A DNA stretch of 64,000 nucleotides from Granulicatella sp041433555 (GTDB taxonomy: Bacteria; Bacillota; Bacilli; Lactobacillales; Aerococcaceae): the NCBI RefSeq assembly GCF_041433555.1, contig NZ_JAPWBR010000003.1:51006-115005 (forward strand), read 5' to 3'. Shown one piece after another: positions 62,051 to 64,000 of this stretch. The position numbers and the translations under genes were made by a program. The notes under the pieces were generated by a model that saw nothing but the letters and a program-made list of their open reading frames with translations, was not told the origin of the DNA and ran no database searches. How positions within the stretch are numbered: position 1 is the stretch's first letter; each line of letters starts with the position of its first letter.

Positions 62051-63382
62051 TACTCCATGTTGAACTTTGTTTTTAAAGATATAATACGCAATCATGAGAG
62101 GCACCATCGAACCAAACCACGCCATTGGGTTGGCAACAGTTGCTCCGACGAAGCCGTACATATTTGAAAGAACCACTGCCGCAACAGAACGCATAATGAG
62201 TTCCATAATTCCAGCCAAGGTCGGTGTAAATGTTTTTCCCACCCCTTGTAAGGTATAACGGTAAATAAATAATAGCGAAAGGAAACTATACGTTGTTCCG
62301 TTTGTAAGGAAGAATAGTCGTCCTAACTCTACAACATCCTCATGTCCTTCTCCTACGAAGGCACGAATAAGAATCGGACTAAATAGGTTTAAAATAATCC
62401 CTACCACAATGGCAAATGTCAATGATAATTTGATACATTCACGCACACCAAGCCAAATACGATCGTATTTCTTCGCACCGAAGTTTTGTGCAGAATAGGT
62501 AGCCATCGTGACCCCAAACGACATCATGGGAAGAATCGCCAATTGGTCAATCTTTTGTGCTGCTGTGTGTGCCGCAACCGAAGTCGGTCCTAACTGATTC
62601 AATGCAATTTGAACCATAATCGTTCCGATGGCAATAATCGAAGCTTGGAAAGCCATCGGGAATGAAATACGACAATGTTCCCTTATATTTCGTTTCGTTG
62701 CAACAAGGTCTTCCTTCGTTAAGCGCAATACTGGAATTTTCTTCCAAATATAAACAATGCAGGCCACTGCTGAGAAGATTTGCGAAAGAACCGTTGCATA
62801 ACCTGCCCCTTCAACTCCCATTCCAAAAACAGCAATAAAGACGATATCTAAAATAATATTCATCACACACGCCATTACTAGAAAATATAAAGGAGTTTTC
62901 GCATCTCCAATCGAACGGAAAATATTCGATAGTAAATTATAAGCCATTGAGGAGAAAATACCGCCAAAGATGACGATTAAATAATCATAAGCTCCATCAA
63001 TAATTTCGGATGGTGTCTGCATGATTTCTAGAATTTGTCGACAGAAAATCATACTCAATGCAGTTAATACAATCGCTACAGCAATCGAAATTAAAATGGA
63101 AACATAAAAACTATGCTTCACGCCCTTATAATCCTTGGCACCAAACCGTTGCGCTAATGGAATCGCAAGGCCAGCCGTTAACCCTGTCGCAAATCCGATG
63201 ATTAAAAAGACAATACTTCCAGTAGACCCAACCGCAGCTAACGCCTGCACACCAATGGTACGACCTACGATAAAGGTATCCGCCATATTGTATAATTGTT
63301 GGAATAAGTTCCCAATTAATAGCGGGATTGTAAAATTCCAAATCAGTTTTAGTGGTTTTCCATTTGTCATATCCTTTGCCAT
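62042..63382 (-). CDS. MATE family efflux transporter
   Basis: This 446-residue protein with 12 membrane spans is in two homologous halves. The N-terminal half has LIWNFTIPLLIGNLFQQLYNMADTFIVGR (the family start, conserved Asn-x-x-Asp), then IPLAQRFGAKDYKGVKHSF. The C-terminal half has SFPMAFQASIIAIGTIMVQIALNQLG and YSAQNFGAKKYDRI. It is likely a Na+- or H+-driven exporter of cationic compounds; the true substrate is unknown. It lies beside, but divergent from, the small plus-strand gene at 63517. Confidence 0.9.
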   Translation of the reverse strand: MAKDMTNGKPLKLIWNFTIPLLIGNLFQQLYNMADTFIVGRTIGVQALAAVGSTGSIVFLIIGFATGLTAGLAIPLAQRFGAKDYKGVKHSFYVSILISIAVAIVLTALSMIFCRQILEIMQTPSEIIDGAYDYLIVIFGGIFSSMAYNLLSNIFRSIGDAKTPLYFLVMACVMNIILDIVFIAVFGMGVEGAGYATVLSQIFSAVACIVYIWKKIPVLRLTKEDLVATKRNIREHCRISFPMAFQASIIAIGTIMVQIALNQLGPTSVAAHTAAQKIDQLAILPMMSFGVTMATYSAQNFGAKKYDRIWLGVRECIKLSLTFAIVVGIILNLFSPILIRAFVGEGHEDVVELGRLFFLTNGTTYSFLSLLFIYRYTLQGVGKTFTPTLAGIMELIMRSVAAVVLSNMYGFVGATVANPMAWFGSMVPLMIAYYIFKNKVQHGVEQ

Positions 63383-63516
63383 CAGACACCCTCCTCTTCA
63401 AAAAATTAGCAAGTAATAGTATAAAACATTCAAATGAAAATGAACAGTAGTTTTGAAAAATTTCTTTTAAGAAAACGTCTTCTATGCTAAAATAGGACTG
63501 AAAAGAGGCGAATGTT

Positions 63517-63822
63517 ATGGCAGATTTTGATAAAAATAGAATTGCAAAAATGCAACAATACTTAACAGATGTAACAGACCCTGAATTTAAAGGGAGCGCC
63601 ACCGACAAAACTGTCGCTATGGCCGAATTATTTAATTACTATCATTCGGATTGGAAAGCTGATGCAAGTCACTTTGTCGATCAAAACTTAGAACTCTTCG
63701 ACGATGAAAAAATGCAAATGCTCTTTCGAAATTCAAACGCGGGACGCAAATCCCCACATACCATCATCCGACAAGAATCAAAAAGTAAGTATAAGAGACC
63801 TATGAGACCGGGGGAAGATTGA
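63517..63822 (+). CDS. Small hypothetical protein (101 aa)
   Basis: Soluble, mostly helical, with an acidic middle (FVDQNLELFDDEKMQMLFRN) and a basic Pro-containing tail (SKSKYKRPMRPGED). I do not recognise a family. AAGAGG precedes the ATG at good spacing and TGCTAAAAT (extended -10) lies about 25 bases upstream, so the gene is likely real. Its stop codon touches the second hairpin-module element, which may supply its transcript end. Confidence 0.68.
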   Translation: MADFDKNRIAKMQQYLTDVTDPEFKGSATDKTVAMAELFNYYHSDWKADASHFVDQNLELFDDEKMQMLFRNSNAGRKSPHTIIRQESKSKYKRPMRPGED

Positions 63823-64000
63823 GGATGTGAGCAAAAGCGTCCAGAGGCGATGACGATTCGCAGTTTAGCCGTAAGCGGTCAGAAAGACCGTGCGGACTAA
63901 ACTCGAAAGGCTTGAGCCTCTGCTTTTGCGAACTCAACTACACAGAGTTCAACTTCAAGGATGTACTTTGAATGCACCATGAAAATTATCATATATGATA
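63821..64000. repeat. Modular hairpin-repeat element, copy 2 (inverted, cut by window end)
   Basis: Read on the minus strand from the right edge: the terminal palindrome (63984 onward, cut), GTGCATTCAA (63968-63977), linker ACATCC..AGTTGAACTC (63945-63964), AGTTGAGTTCGC, one large nested hairpin (63829-63935: GAGCAAAAGC with GCTTTTGC, CAGAGGC with GCCTCTG, AGTTTAG with CTAAACT), then GCTCACATCCTC. Order and linkers match copy 1, but the hairpin core differs, and only one module is present here against several in copy 1. Confidence 0.83.

Overview
This window reads as chromosome of a low-GC Gram-positive coccus of the order Lactobacillales. The support is AT-rich intergenic DNA with strong AGGAGG-type ribosome binding sites, a FabT/FabK-type fatty-acid cluster in the streptococcal order, LPxTG surface proteins with Thr/Glu stalks, a four-gene pyruvate dehydrogenase operon, and small families such as DUF1033, UPF0223 and Gls24. 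My best guess from gene content is a member of the Carnobacteriaceae such as Granulicatella; that is inference. Almost every gene lies on the minus strand. No rRNA, tRNA, insertion sequence, prophage or CRISPR array was recognised.

Layout, by increasing coordinate. 1-6225: 3' part of a housekeeping operon read right to left as folD, xseA, xseB, ispA, tlyA, recN and a truncated glycerophosphodiesterase gene; the argR gene that often separates tlyA and recN is absent. 6226-6820: a non-coding block of nested hairpins. 6821-8833: nusB, a Gls24-family gene and an Xaa-Pro peptidase gene, without efp between them. 8924-18553: complete type II fatty-acid synthesis cluster fabT-fabH-acpP-fabK-fabD-fabG-fabF-accB-fabZ-accC-accD-accA, headed by four FabT-like operators. 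18802-21478: amidohydrolase and an orphan PotD. 21551-26293: BMP-type nucleoside ABC importer. 26412-30544: ftsK, a DUF1033 gene, and the plus-strand acyP and yidC genes. 30793-35724: heterodimeric ABC exporter and an MFS pump. 35823-39918: ffh-ylxM, a small membrane protein, a LOG-family protein, an inositol-phosphatase-like protein and UPF0223. 39919-40744: a roughly 690-base fold-back element. 40745-42609: pseudouridine salvage (psuK-psuG). 42861-48127: pdhA-B-C-D. 48436-50032: dinB and a small membrane protein. 50167-61902: three LPxTG proteins flanking a five-gene operon (fhs, ABC-F, thyA, dfrA, ung) that links one-carbon folate metabolism, dTMP synthesis and uracil repair. 62042-63822: a MATE pump and a small unknown gene. 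63821-64000: a second, inverted copy of the hairpin-module element.

The most unusual material is non-coding. (i) A modular repeat family has conserved linkers and a 20-base terminal palindrome, and its hairpin cores differ from module to module; copies lie at 6302-6770 and, inverted, at 63821-64000. (ii) A three-layer imperfect inverted repeat occupies 40020-40709. (iii) Two 36-base double-dyad sites sit between convergent genes at 30595-30686. (iv) Three copies of an 11-mer lie upstream of the PDH operon. Start codons were moved inward where a ribosome binding site or family alignment favoured it; each such case is noted in its entry.
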